From CBDBBY01 sp965203795 (GTDB lineage Bacteria; Pseudomonadota; Alphaproteobacteria; Rhodobacterales; Rhodobacteraceae): a DNA stretch of 64,000 nt. Positions 52,075 through 60,757 of this stretch are shown piece after piece; position 1 is the stretch's first letter, and the number at the start of each line of letters is the position of its first letter. The stretch lies in contig OZ241915.1 of NCBI GenBank assembly GCA_965203795.1, positions 1,612,001-1,676,000 on the forward strand, written 5' to 3'. A program made the translations under genes and the position numbers. The notes below the pieces were generated by a model. It was not told the origin of the DNA, ran no database searches, and saw only the letters and a list, made by a program, of their open reading frames with translations.

Positions 52075-53138
52075 GTCGACTCCTTGCGGATCCACTGGTC
52101 CATCGCGACGGCCGCAATGATCAGCGCCCCGACCGTGAACTCCTGCCAGAGCACCTCCACGCCTGCGATCTTCAAGCCGGACCGGAACACGCCCACGATA
52201 AGCGCGCCGATAAGCGTGCCGAGGATCGAGCCGCGGCCTCCGAAGAGGGAGCAGCCGCCGATGACGACGGCGGTGATCGCGTCGAGGTTCCCCTCGTAGA
52301 AGCTCTGCGGACTGACCGAGCCCAAGCGCCCGATCGCCACCCAACCGCCGAGTGCGCAGATGAAGCCCGCCACCGCGTAGATGGACACCAGCATCCGGTT
52401 CGAACGCACGCCTGCCAGCTCGGCCGCTTCCTTGTCGTCGCCGACCGCGTACACCCGCCGGCCCCACGCTGTGCGGTTCAGCACGTACCAGAACAAGGCG
52501 AACAGCCCGAGCATCAGGAACGAGCCGTACGTGAACTGCGCTCCGAAGACGTCCACGCGTTCGCCGAAGAACTTCAGTGCGGGCGCCGTCGCGTCGATGT
52601 CGGACGAGCGCACGGTCTGCGCCTCGGACAGCCAAAGATTCAGGGCGAAGAAGACGGACCAGGTGCCCAGGGTCACAATGAACGGCGGCAGGCGGAATCG
52701 CGTGATCAGGATGCCGTTCACGAAACCGCACGCCGTGCCGACGGCCATGCCTGCCAGCAGCGCGATCTCGACCGGCAAGCCGTGAACGACGCCGATGCGG
52801 CCCATCGCCACTGAGCTCAGGACCATGATCGCGGCGACCGAAAGATCGATTCCGGCGGACAGGATGATCAAGGTCTGGGCAACGCTCAGGATCCCGATCA
52901 CCGTGACCTGCTGGATGATCAAAGAGAAATTGAAAGGAGTGAAGAAGCGGTCGCCCGCGACGAACCCGAAGCCCGCCAAGCTCAGGATGAGCACCATGAG
53001 AGGCGCGGCCGTCGGATTCGAATGCAGGAACCTGTGGACTCGGGCGAAGCCGCCGACTGGCCGATTGTCAAAGGTCGCGAACGAGTCGCCGCCTTCCGAT
53101 GATCCGCCGTCCCGGCCTGCCCCCGTGCCGGTGTTCAT
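52071..53138 (-). CDS. Sugar ABC transporter permease (FrcC/RbsC-like)
   Basis: A 355-residue membrane permease with about ten hydrophobic segments. The N-terminal cytoplasmic part (about 45 residues) precedes LMVLILSLAGFGFVAG; conserved GIDLSVAAIMVLSSVAM and GTWSVFFALNLWL, with GGCSLFGGRGSILGTLIGALI near the end, are typical of the RbsC family. It lies between the binding protein and ATPase genes. Confidence 0.92.
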   Translation of the reverse strand: MNTGTGAGRDGGSSEGGDSFATFDNRPVGGFARVHRFLHSNPTAAPLMVLILSLAGFGFVAGDRFFTPFNFSLIIQQVTVIGILSVAQTLIILSAGIDLSVAAIMVLSSVAMGRIGVVHGLPVEIALLAGMAVGTACGFVNGILITRFRLPPFIVTLGTWSVFFALNLWLSEAQTVRSSDIDATAPALKFFGERVDVFGAQFTYGSFLMLGLFALFWYVLNRTAWGRRVYAVGDDKEAAELAGVRSNRMLVSIYAVAGFICALGGWVAIGRLGSVSPQSFYEGNLDAITAVVIGGCSLFGGRGSILGTLIGALIVGVFRSGLKIAGVEVLWQEFTVGALIIAAVAMDQWIRKEST

Positions 53139-53245
53139 TCAGGGAAAGCCATTCGAGAAGCCGCTTGGAAATATTTGCGGCGGGAGGGACCGGCGAGGGC
53201 CCCTCCCGCAATTCGTGGATTCACCGGTTCAACGGCTGGAAAGGC

Positions 53246-54274
53246 TTACCCCCAGCACTGCTCGAGCCCGGCCGCCGAACCGATCGACGGAACGCCGTCC
53301 ACGGGCTGATCGGTGATCAGGGTCACTCCGGTGTTGAAGAAGTCCAAGCCCGGAGAGTTCTCCGGCTTCTCGCCGGAGTTGATGAACCTGACGACCGCCT
53401 CGACCCCGAGCGCAGCCATCTTCAGAGGAAACTGCATGGACGTTGCGCCGATGACGCCATCGGCAACGTTCCTGACCCCTGGGCAGCCGCCATCGACCGA
53501 TACGACGAGCACATCGTTCTCCTTGCCGAATGCCTTCAGAGCCTCGTACGCCCCCGCGGCCGCAGGCTCGTTGATGGTGTGGACCAGATTGATTCCCGGA
53601 TCCCTCTGGAGGAGGCTTTCCATCGCGGTGCGTCCCCCTTCCTCGGATCCCCGGGTGGTGCCGCCGCCGACGATTCGAGGATCGTCTTCGTCGTACATCT
53701 TGTTCACGTCCTTCACGTCGACCCCGAAGCCCTGCAGGAACCCTTGGTTGCGGAGCACGTCGACCGTGATCTGAGCCTCTGAGAGATCAAGGGTGGCGAT
53801 CTTGGCGTTCGCCGCGTCCGCTCCCATCGTCGCCTTCGCCCACTGGCCGATCAGGACGCCTGCCCGGAAGTTGTCCGTTGCGAACGTCGCGTCCGCCGCG
53901 TCAATGGGATCGAAAGGCGTGTCGAGCGCGATCACCAAAAGGCCGGCGTCGCGCGCCCGGCCCACGGTGTCGGCAAGCGCGGCGGGATCGGACGGAGTGA
54001 TCAGTATCCCTTTCGCGCCGGCCGCGACCAGGCTTTCAATCGCCGAGACCTGGGCTTCGTTGTCGCCATCGTACTGTCCGGCGAACGTTCTCAGCTCGAT
54101 CCCTAGCGCGTCCGCCCTCGCCTTTGCGCCCTCGCGCATCTTGACGAAGAAGGGGTTGGTGTCGGTTTTGGTGATCAGGCCGACGATCAGGGCGTCGGCC
54201 AAGGCCGTTCCGCCAATCATCGCAGCGCAAGCCGCGGCGATGGCCACGCGGATGGTATTGCTCAATGCTGTCAT
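53246..54274 (-). CDS. Sugar ABC transporter periplasmic binding protein (FrcB-like)
   Basis: A 342-residue periplasmic binding protein. The signal peptide MTALSNTIRVAIAAACAAMI ends near GGTALADA. Ribose/fructose-binding fold: LITKTDTNPFFVKMREGAKARA, ITPSDPAALADTVGRARDAG, VIALDTPFDPID, NEPAAAGAYEALKAFGKE and VDGGCPGVRNVADG. The gene order (binding protein, permease, one-domain ATPase) equals rhizobial frcBCA, so fructose or a related sugar is likely. GCAAAGGAAACACG precedes ATG 54274. A palindrome at 54404-54423 may control it. Confidence 0.9.
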   Translation of the reverse strand: MTALSNTIRVAIAAACAAMIGGTALADALIVGLITKTDTNPFFVKMREGAKARADALGIELRTFAGQYDGDNEAQVSAIESLVAAGAKGILITPSDPAALADTVGRARDAGLLVIALDTPFDPIDAADATFATDNFRAGVLIGQWAKATMGADAANAKIATLDLSEAQITVDVLRNQGFLQGFGVDVKDVNKMYDEDDPRIVGGGTTRGSEEGGRTAMESLLQRDPGINLVHTINEPAAAGAYEALKAFGKENDVLVVSVDGGCPGVRNVADGVIGATSMQFPLKMAALGVEAVVRFINSGEKPENSPGLDFFNTGVTLITDQPVDGVPSIGSAAGLEQCWG

Positions 54275-54403
54275 CGTGTTTCCTTTGCTAAGCTGTTGAC
54301 TTTGCGCCGCCTGTCCGGCGGCGGGCGAAGCTCGGTCGCTGTGCGCCGGACGAATTCCGTCACACTCCCCCCTCCAAAGCCCGTTCACATAGTCGTGTTC
54401 GTT

Positions 54404-54423
54404 AAACCGTGTCAACACGGTTT
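54404..54423. promoter_or_regulatory. Palindromic operator candidate upstream of the sugar ABC operon
   Basis: AAACCGTGTCAACACGGTTT: two 9-base arms in perfect inverted symmetry with a 2-base centre, 130 bp before the binding-protein start. The shape fits a LacI- or ROK-type repressor site. No such regulator gene lies in the window. Confidence 0.55.
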
Positions 54424-54509
54424 CCGGCCCGGCGAACCGGCCGACAGGCCGTCGAAGGCGAAGCCTCACGGTCAGCGCCGATCGGTTCGCCGCCGCCCTT
54501 GCCGCGCAG

Positions 54510-55868
54510 TCAACCGGAATAAAGTGATGGAAGCCAAAGCGTTATGCCAGGCAGCGCAAGCAGCAGCGCAACGCGGATCAGCTCCGTGCCGAAGAACGGG
54601 GCCACGCCCTTGAAGGTCTCGATCATCGGGATGTCCTTCGCCAGCGCGGATATGACGAAGACGTTGAGACCCACGGGAGGCGTGATCAGGCCCAGCTCCA
54701 CGACGATCAGGGCGAGAATGCCGAACCAGATCTTGAGATCGTCCGTGCTCATTCCGAAAGCGGCGCCGTCCGCGCCCTGGTAAATCCCGCCGTTGATCTC
54801 GACGAGGACAGGCCAGAAGAACGGAATGACAAGGAGAATCATTGACAGGCTGTCCATCAGGCATCCAAGCAGAATGAGCGCGACCAGCAGAATGACCAGC
54901 ACCATCATCGGCGCGAATCCGACTTGGCTGATCCACTCGGCCGTTGCCTGCGGCAGCCCGACGCGCGACATGAATATCTTCATGAGCTCCGCGCCCAGCA
55001 GGATCAGATAGATCATGCCGGTCGTGCTGGCGGTCTCCCTGAGCGACTCCTTCAGCTTCGCGAAGCTCAGCTGCCGCGTTGCGACGCCGTAGCTCCAGAC
55101 CAGAAACACGCCGATCGCCGCCGCAGGCGTAGGATTGTAGAATCCGGCGTAGATTCCGCCCAGCACCAGGCCGAAAATCACCAGAACCGGGATGACCCCC
55201 AGCGTCGCGGAAACGAACTCCGCCCGGCTGGTAGCCCCTCCCCTCGGGCCCGCCTCCGGCCGCGCAAGCACGTAGACCGCGATGGTCAGTATGAACAGGA
55301 TGACGGCGAGCAGCCCCGGGATCATCGCCGCCAGAAACATCGAAACGATGTTCGCCTCGACGATGACCGCGTAAATGATCAGGACCACGGAAGGCGGAAT
55401 CAGAATCCCCAGGACCCCGCCAGCGGCAAGGGAGCCGGTGGCAAGCGAGCCCGAGTAATTGTACCGCCTGAGTTCAGGCAGCGCGACTCGGCCCATCGTG
55501 CTGGCGGTGGCGAGCGAAGAGCCGCACACCGATCCGAAGCCGGCGCATGCGGCGATCGCCGCCATCGCCGTCCCGCCCCGCAGCCAGCCCAGCCAGGCGT
55601 TCGCCGCTCTGAACAGCGCGTGCGAGAGCCCGGCCTTCGACGCGACCGCGCCCATGAGCACGAACATCGGAACGACAGTGAGGCTGTAGATGGAGAATTG
55701 CCCGTAAGCCAGCGTCTTCAGCTGGTTGAGCATCGGAAGCGGTCCGTTGACGACTACAATTCCGGCGCCGCCAACCAGGATCATCGCATAGGCGATCGGC
55801 ATCCGGACCACGATCAGCACCACAAGCGCGACCAGTCCGGCTACGCCGGCGGCAACCGCGTCGATCAT
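54510..55868 (-). CDS. TRAP transporter large permease (DctM-like)
   Basis: A 452-residue integral membrane protein with a dozen or so hydrophobic helices. Blocks typical of DctM: FVLMGAVASKAGLSHALFRAANAWLG, GFGSVCGSSLATASTMGRVALPELRRYNY, GTLGILIPPS-like GGVLGILIPPSVVLIIYAVI, and LITPPVGLNVFVISALAKDIP. It drives sodium-coupled uptake of an organic acid with the DctP and DctQ proteins. Overlaps dctQ by ATGA. Confidence 0.94.
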   Translation of the reverse strand: MIDAVAAGVAGLVALVVLIVVRMPIAYAMILVGGAGIVVVNGPLPMLNQLKTLAYGQFSIYSLTVVPMFVLMGAVASKAGLSHALFRAANAWLGWLRGGTAMAAIAACAGFGSVCGSSLATASTMGRVALPELRRYNYSGSLATGSLAAGGVLGILIPPSVVLIIYAVIVEANIVSMFLAAMIPGLLAVILFILTIAVYVLARPEAGPRGGATSRAEFVSATLGVIPVLVIFGLVLGGIYAGFYNPTPAAAIGVFLVWSYGVATRQLSFAKLKESLRETASTTGMIYLILLGAELMKIFMSRVGLPQATAEWISQVGFAPMMVLVILLVALILLGCLMDSLSMILLVIPFFWPVLVEINGGIYQGADGAAFGMSTDDLKIWFGILALIVVELGLITPPVGLNVFVISALAKDIPMIETFKGVAPFFGTELIRVALLLALPGITLWLPSLYSG

Positions 55869-56392
55869 GCGGAGGCGGCCTCAGGCTCTTCGTCAGCCCG
55901 GCAATAGACCGAAACCGCAGACGACGCGACCAGCAGCAGCAGGGAAACGAGGATCGGAACGTACACCGTCCAGACCGGAATCTGCAGAATGGCGGTCGTG
56001 TATCCGTATTCCTTCTGGCTCAGGAGGCCATCGTACATGCGCCATAGAAGAAGCGCGGCGAACAAGGCCGCAACGACCGCCCACAGCGATGCCAGCAGGC
56101 CGACAATGCGCGCCGGCGCCTTCGACGTGAAGATGTCGGCCGTGACGTTCGCTCCGGTGAGTTGGCAATAAGGCAGAAAGGAGAACGCCGCGATCGCGAC
56201 CCCGACTTCGGTGAGCTCGAAATCCCCCGGAAACGGCTTGAAAAAGATTCCGCCAACCACCGACACGACATTGACCAGAACGACCGCCAGCAGGACGGCT
56301 CCGCCGGCGTAGGCCCAAACGGTGGATGCCAAGACGGCCGCGCGGAGGATGCCCGCGCGGCCGCGATTGGCCGTTCCCGCGTTAGCGGTCAC
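55865..56392 (-). CDS. TRAP transporter small permease (DctQ-like)
   Basis: A 175-residue protein with four predicted membrane helices (VWAYAGGAVLLAVVLVNVVSVV; GVAIAAFSFLPYCQLTGANVTADIF; IVGLLASLWAVVAALFAALLLW; VPILVSLLLLVASSAVSVY). The second contains the conserved DctQ region. The start overlaps the dctP stop and the stop overlaps the dctM start, each by 4 bases. Confidence 0.91.
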   Translation of the reverse strand: MTANAGTANRGRAGILRAAVLASTVWAYAGGAVLLAVVLVNVVSVVGGIFFKPFPGDFELTEVGVAIAAFSFLPYCQLTGANVTADIFTSKAPARIVGLLASLWAVVAALFAALLLWRMYDGLLSQKEYGYTTAILQIPVWTVYVPILVSLLLLVASSAVSVYCRADEEPEAASA

Positions 56393-57423
56393 TTGGTGTT
56401 CGCGCTAACGAGTTCCCTGGCTTGAGCAACCAAGCCGGCGCCATCAATGCCTTTTTCGTTCACCTCGGATATCCAGCGGTCGACCACCGGCTCAAGCGCA
56501 TCGAAGAATGCAGCCGTCTCGTCTTCGGTCAGAACCACATGCTCGTTCCCGGCGTCGACCGCGAGGCCGATGCCGAAATCATCCGCAGCTCGCCAGAGCT
56601 CGCCGACCCTGCCCCACCATTCGCGGCCGGACGCGTCCTTGAAGGCCTGCTGGATGTCCGCAGGCAGGCTGTCCCAACGCGCCTTGTTCATGGAGACTTG
56701 GAACGTGGTGGTGCCGAAACGGGCCATGTCGGTCCCTTCGATCTGGTACTGGGTCTGCTCCTGAATCTTGAGCGGAGGAATGATCTCCCAAGGGATGAAG
56801 GCTCCGTCCACTGCGCCCTTCTGCAGCGCCTGAGGCAGGTCTGGAACAGGCATCGAAACCGGACTCGCTCCCAACGCCTCGATGATCCACGCGCCGGTCC
56901 TGGTAGGTATCCGCATCTTCAGCCCGTTCATGTCGCCCGGCGAGCGGACGAGCTGATTGCGCATGTGGATGCCCTGGCCCGCATGCACATGGAGGAACAT
57001 GACCTCCACGCCGGTGTACTCCTCACGGAGGTCGCTCTCGAACATGTCGTAAAGCGAAAGGTTCGCGGCAACGGGGTCGTTCACGAAGACGCCCGGAAGC
57101 TCCATGACCTCGGTTCTTGGAAACAGCCCGGGCGTGTAGCCGTTCACGGTCCACACGAGATCGACCACGCCGTCCCGCGCCTGGCTGATCAATTCCGGCG
57201 GCCTGCCGCCCAGCGACATTGAGGGGTAGATCTCGATCGCGACCCGACCGCCGGAATTCTCTTCGACCTGCTTGGCCCACGGGGCCAGCATCTGCGTATG
57301 CGCAGGTGCCTGCGCGCTCAGCAGATGATGCAGCTTGAACGTGAATTCCTGCGCCACTGCGGGTACCGCCATCAACGCGCCGGTCGCGATGGCCAGACCG
57401 GTTCGAATTATGTGCCGATTCAT
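56389..57423 (-). CDS. TRAP transporter substrate-binding protein (DctP-like)
   Basis: A 344-residue periplasmic protein. Signal peptide MNRHIIRTGLAIATGALMAV followed by PAVAQ. DctP-family blocks: FTFKLHHLLSAQAPAH, YPSMSLGGRPPELISQARDGVVDLVW, LKMRIPTRTGAWIIEALGASPVSMP with the carboxylate-binding arginine, and GAVDGAFIPWEIIPPLK. GAGGATTC lies before ATG 57423. The ligand is probably a mono- or dicarboxylate but is not predictable. Confidence 0.93.
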   Translation of the reverse strand: MNRHIIRTGLAIATGALMAVPAVAQEFTFKLHHLLSAQAPAHTQMLAPWAKQVEENSGGRVAIEIYPSMSLGGRPPELISQARDGVVDLVWTVNGYTPGLFPRTEVMELPGVFVNDPVAANLSLYDMFESDLREEYTGVEVMFLHVHAGQGIHMRNQLVRSPGDMNGLKMRIPTRTGAWIIEALGASPVSMPVPDLPQALQKGAVDGAFIPWEIIPPLKIQEQTQYQIEGTDMARFGTTTFQVSMNKARWDSLPADIQQAFKDASGREWWGRVGELWRAADDFGIGLAVDAGNEHVVLTEDETAAFFDALEPVVDRWISEVNEKGIDGAGLVAQARELVSANTK

Positions 57424-57636
57424 TGAATCCTCCTTGCGAATTTCCGGAACGCCTGGCCCGAACCGGGGCGTCCGGCGATGCGCGCCGCTCCAGAACCTCG
57501 GCGCTTCGAGACAACCTATCCCGGAAAGGCGCAGGATTCGAGACGGAATTCCGATTGGCGATCCGGCGCCGGCGGGAGAACAGTTTCCCCGTTTCTGATC
57601 TCCGGTTCGGTTCACCGCAACCCTCGCCAAGTCCGT

Positions 57637-58590
57637 TCAGCTCCGCGGACGCACCTCGTATCCCAGCGCCTCCGGCTCGTCATCGACGATTTCCGCCGGA
57701 AAGCCGGAAGCCCTGACCGTTGCGCCGCACGCTTCCTCCAAGCGCCTTATGACGTTCGGGGACCATTCGCGCGTCCCGTACCGCTCCGCCGCGTCCTCGA
57801 AGGCGTCGATCAGGGTCTGCGAGAGTTCCAGCCGCAGGCCGGCGCGGTCCGCCAAGCCTTGGAACAGCTTCAGATCCTTGAGCACGAGGTCCATCGTGAA
57901 GTTGATGTTCCGGCTTCCGTTCAGGATGACTTGGCTTTCGGTTTCGTGAACGAACGAATTGCCTGAGGAAATCCTTATTGCTTCGTAGGTTGTGGCCAGG
58001 TCCAGGCTGGCCAGCTTCGCGGCCGTCAGCACCTCGCACAGGCTTACCAGGTTGGCTGTCGCCAAATAGTTGGTCGCCACCTTGAGCGCGGAAGCGGTCC
58101 CGAGGCCGCCGGTGTGCAGGATTCTGCGACCCATGGAGGAAAGAACAGGCAGTATCGCGTCGAACACGTCGCGCCTGCAGCCCGCGAAGATCGAAATGTT
58201 GCCGGTTGCGGCCCTGTGGCATCCGCCCGACACCGGGCAGTCAACCGCGTCGATGCCGAGCCGCTCCGCTTCGGCGCCGAGCCTTTTGACCTCCTGCTCG
58301 TCGGTGGTGCTCATTTCGCACCAGATGCCGCCGGCGCGCATCGCCCGAAGCAGGCCGCCCTCGCCTTCCAGCACCGACGCGCTCGCCTCGGGGCTCGGAA
58401 GGCAGGTGATCGCTGCGTCGCACCACCCGGCTGATTCCGCCAGCGATGCGAATCGGGTTGCTCCTCTGCGTTCGAATTCCCGGACAAGCCCGTCGTTCAG
58501 GTCGTGCGCCGCGAGTTCGAAGCCGTTCCGCAGCAGGCTTCCCGCCAGCTTGCCGCCGACATTTCCAAGTCCGATGAACGCGATCTTCAT
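57637..58590 (-). CDS. NAD(P)-dependent beta-hydroxyacid dehydrogenase (3-hydroxyisobutyrate dehydrogenase family)
   Basis: A 317-residue beta-hydroxyacid dehydrogenase. Rossmann motif KIAFIGLGNVGGKLAGSLL, the substrate-binding DCPVSGGCHRAATGNISIFAG, and the catalytic lysine in GTASALKVATNYLATAN. It oxidises a short 3-hydroxy acid to a semialdehyde. First of a same-strand run with the TRAP transporter (213-bp gap), so the transporter may import its substrate or precursor; this is contextual inference. Confidence 0.9.
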   Translation of the reverse strand: MKIAFIGLGNVGGKLAGSLLRNGFELAAHDLNDGLVREFERRGATRFASLAESAGWCDAAITCLPSPEASASVLEGEGGLLRAMRAGGIWCEMSTTDEQEVKRLGAEAERLGIDAVDCPVSGGCHRAATGNISIFAGCRRDVFDAILPVLSSMGRRILHTGGLGTASALKVATNYLATANLVSLCEVLTAAKLASLDLATTYEAIRISSGNSFVHETESQVILNGSRNINFTMDLVLKDLKLFQGLADRAGLRLELSQTLIDAFEDAAERYGTREWSPNVIRRLEEACGATVRASGFPAEIVDDEPEALGYEVRPRS

Positions 58591-58723
58591 TTGAATGCTC
58601 CGCCTGCCCGGGCCGCTTACGCGGCAAGAACTATCCGCATATTCGCCAAATGCGAAACTTGCCGACGGGAATTCGACCGGATTCTTCGTGCGAGCGACGG
58701 GCAGGCCGGAACGCGGCGGCGGG

Positions 58724-58813
58724 TGGCGGAGGAGGTGGGATTCGAACCCACGGTGGAGTTGCCCCCACGCCGGTTTTCAAGACCGGTACATTCGACCGCT
58801 CTGCCACTCCTCC
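58724..58813 (-). tRNA. tRNA-Ser(UGA)
   Basis: 90 nt including an encoded CCA. The acceptor stem GGAGGAG (5', at 58807-58813) pairs with CTCCTCC near the 3' end; the anticodon loop CTTGAAA gives UGA; a long variable arm (class II) fits serine; the T-loop GGTTCGAATCC is standard. On the minus strand, 133 bp downstream of the start of the 3-hydroxyisobutyrate dehydrogenase-like gene but transcribed toward it. Confidence 0.97.
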
Positions 58814-59367
58814 GCAGGATCGCCTGCGAGTAGCCGGTTTCTGTCCTGCCGTAAAGCGCGTGTCCCGGCGCAATTCACTCGGTTGCATCCGAACCACGCC
58901 AAAGCGCTCCGTCGGCCAGCCACAGCCGAGGATGGATTGCGATTGGAGGAATGGGCTGCTTCGGGGCAGCGGCTCCGCCCGGTGCGTGCGGCCTCCTTCA
59001 GGAACCGCACTGGCGTTCAGCATCAGCAGGAATGGCGGGATCTGTTCCAGACGAACTTGTTCGCGAAGGCACCAACGAAGAGTCCCGTTTCGCGCATGCC
59101 GGGACCTTCCGGCATCCGCGGAACCTGCGGACCCGGCTCCTATGGCGCGCCCGACCCGTGCATAGGGTTTCGGATAGCCTGGCGGTCGCAGAGCATTTCC
59201 GTTTTTTCGCGAGATATTCCTCTGTTCCCATCATTGAATACGGTCCTTGAGCATGCGCGACCGTTCCCGTCTGCCATCCCAGCAAACCGACGACGCAGAC
59301 TCACGAACGCAGACGCGCTGCTCCGACCAACGTCAAATCAGGCAGGCTAGCCCAAATTCCAGCCGCT
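58814..59367. other. Gene-poor interval between tRNA-Ser and the HEPN module
   Basis: About 550 bp in which I see no supported gene. Open frames here are arginine/serine/proline-rich on both strands without recognisable motifs. No duplicate of the tRNA 3' end is visible that would mark an integration site. The promoter of the tRNA gene should lie just right of 58813. Confidence 0.5.
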
Positions 59368-59694
59368 CTACACCGTTGCCGGATCGCGGCGCCCAAGGTC
59401 GGATTTGGCGAAAAACTGGACAATAGGAAAGCCGAGATCTTTCTCTACATCGCGCCACGCCTTTGAGACGATATCGTGCTGCACTCGCAATAGCCCATCA
59501 CCGTTCATCTGTTTCAGCTTCCCGTCGTAGATGATTTTTACTTCGACAATGCGTTTTTCGTTGTAATCAAGCCTTGGGTTGACGTTGACCCGCACAAGTT
59601 TAACCTCGCTGAAGTGGACCTTGAACGCATTTCTCGCAATCCTAGCGATCTCGTCGGGATCGTCGATTCGCTTTTTTTCGATTTTCCGGCTCAT
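59368..59694 (-). CDS. HEPN-module partner protein, copy 3 (intact)
   Basis: A 108-residue, intact protein of a family I cannot name. After a basic helix (MSRKIEKKRIDDPDEIARIA) comes a beta-rich part with VRVNVNPRLDYNEKRIVEVKI and IYDGK, then VSKAWRDVEKDLGFPIVQFF and KSDLG. The pattern of strands ending YDG, then a helix, then GFPxxxF and KSDL recurs in all three copies here. ATG 59694 overlaps the stop of the HEPN gene (ATGA), so the pair is translationally coupled. Pairing of a small HEPN protein with a second small protein is typical of toxin-antitoxin-like modules; this one would be the candidate antitoxin or modulator. It lacks the GSxxxG..D.D pattern of MNT antitoxins. Confidence 0.72.
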   Translation of the reverse strand: MSRKIEKKRIDDPDEIARIARNAFKVHFSEVKLVRVNVNPRLDYNEKRIVEVKIIYDGKLKQMNGDGLLRVQHDIVSKAWRDVEKDLGFPIVQFFAKSDLGRRDPATV

Positions 59695-60196
59695 TTTGGC
59701 CTCCTAGCTGGCCGTTTCCTGAACAGCACCCTGGCAACAAAGTCACGACGATCTTGTTTATCCACACTCTCGAGTTTGTTGATCGCACTCTCGGCGCTTG
59801 CGATCAATAACAGTGCGCGATGCTTATAATATCGCTCCTCAAGCGCATAGTCCGCCAAGTGCCGCTCGGACTGCAGCGCGACGAATGAATCTGCAAACTC
59901 CTGGATTGCAAGTGGAAATTCCTGCATTGCCTTCTTGTTCTCGCAAGCCTTGGTTGCGTTTCCGTGTTCGAGGGCGCGATACACCTGGTGCCAAGCCGCA
60001 CCGTGTTTTTTCCGCTGAGAGTGTCGGCGGCGGTGCGGGCGAGCGCATGGAACACCGCAAAATACGCCGTGCTGACAGCGCGACGCAAGTAGGCTTGCGT
60101 GGGGCGCCCGCGACGACGCATGTTGGCCTGCGTAAGCCTTCGTGGACCGAACTCCGCCAAATCACGGGCCGTCTCAATCAAGTCGCGTGGTTTCAT
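59691..60196 (-). CDS. HEPN-domain protein, copy 3, with a frame change at A_AAA_AAC
   Basis: Reads MKPRDLIETARDLAEFGPRR, then LRRAVSTAYFAVFHALARTA and ADTLSGKN from ATG 60196, then must shift by -1 to continue as AAWHQVYRALEHGNATKACE, then FPLAIQEFADSFVALQSERH, LADYALEERYYKH and a stop at 59691: about 168 residues in total. AYFAVFHALAR and the RHLADY segment mark a HEPN fold, found in many RNA-cleaving toxins. The shift point is AAAAAAC at 60011-60005, in phase as A_AAA_AAC, a classical -1 slippery heptamer; copy 2 has no such tract and stays in frame. It is either programmed frameshifting, a recent deletion of one A, or a sequencing error in the A6 run. Confidence 0.65.
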
Positions 60197-60238
60197 GTCG
60201 CAAGCTGCCTCAATCCAAAACAGCGCGAACAAATGCAA

Positions 60239-60757
60239 TATAGCCGATCCGTTGAACGTCGCTATCGATGTTCAAGGCTATTGACCGACTCGCGTATTCT
60301 GATTCGGCTGCATTCCCGCCTTGCATAGCGGCGGGACGCTTCATTTGCCAGCACTGAATTTTTGATCCGGTTTATGTGTTCATTTCCGGCAGCGAATGCT
60401 TCCATTCGGGACGCGCGCTTCAATGCGGCAACCGTCCGGAATTTTCGAGCGCGCGGCAGCCGGGTGAGCGGCGGGCCTCATGCGCTTGGACTCGTCCGCG
60501 CAGGCGTCGACCGGGAGGCCCGCCGTTCGAGCGCGCCGGAGATCTCCCGGCTTCCATGGAACTCGGAACGCAACGTTCCGGTCTCGCGCACGAATTGATC
60601 GAATTCGCATGCGTTCGCGACTGCGCTGACCGCCCGGTTGCTCGCCGCCGGGAACGGGCTGGGCATACTGCGCGCTTCGTCAATCGGCAGCCCGTTGCCG
60701 AAACGCTTTCAATTTTTGCCTGTTTCTGCGAATCAAGGGCAAAACCGGGGATCGCCC
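60239..60757. other. Gene-poor interval before dac
   Basis: About 500 bp without a supported gene. It contains the upstream region of the HEPN module on the minus strand and the dac promoter region on the plus strand. A short imperfect hairpin (CCCGCC..GGCGGG) lies at about 60315-60333. I see nothing else. Confidence 0.45.

Noticed and set aside
58595..59350. 251-codon plus-strand frame across tRNA-Ser
   Set aside because: It runs antisense through the tRNA gene and shows no domain; treated as chance.
58724..59367. tRNA-Ser as an integration site for the HEPN module
   Set aside because: Integrases normally use the tRNA 3' end, which here faces away from the module; I see no repeated 3' end and no integrase gene.
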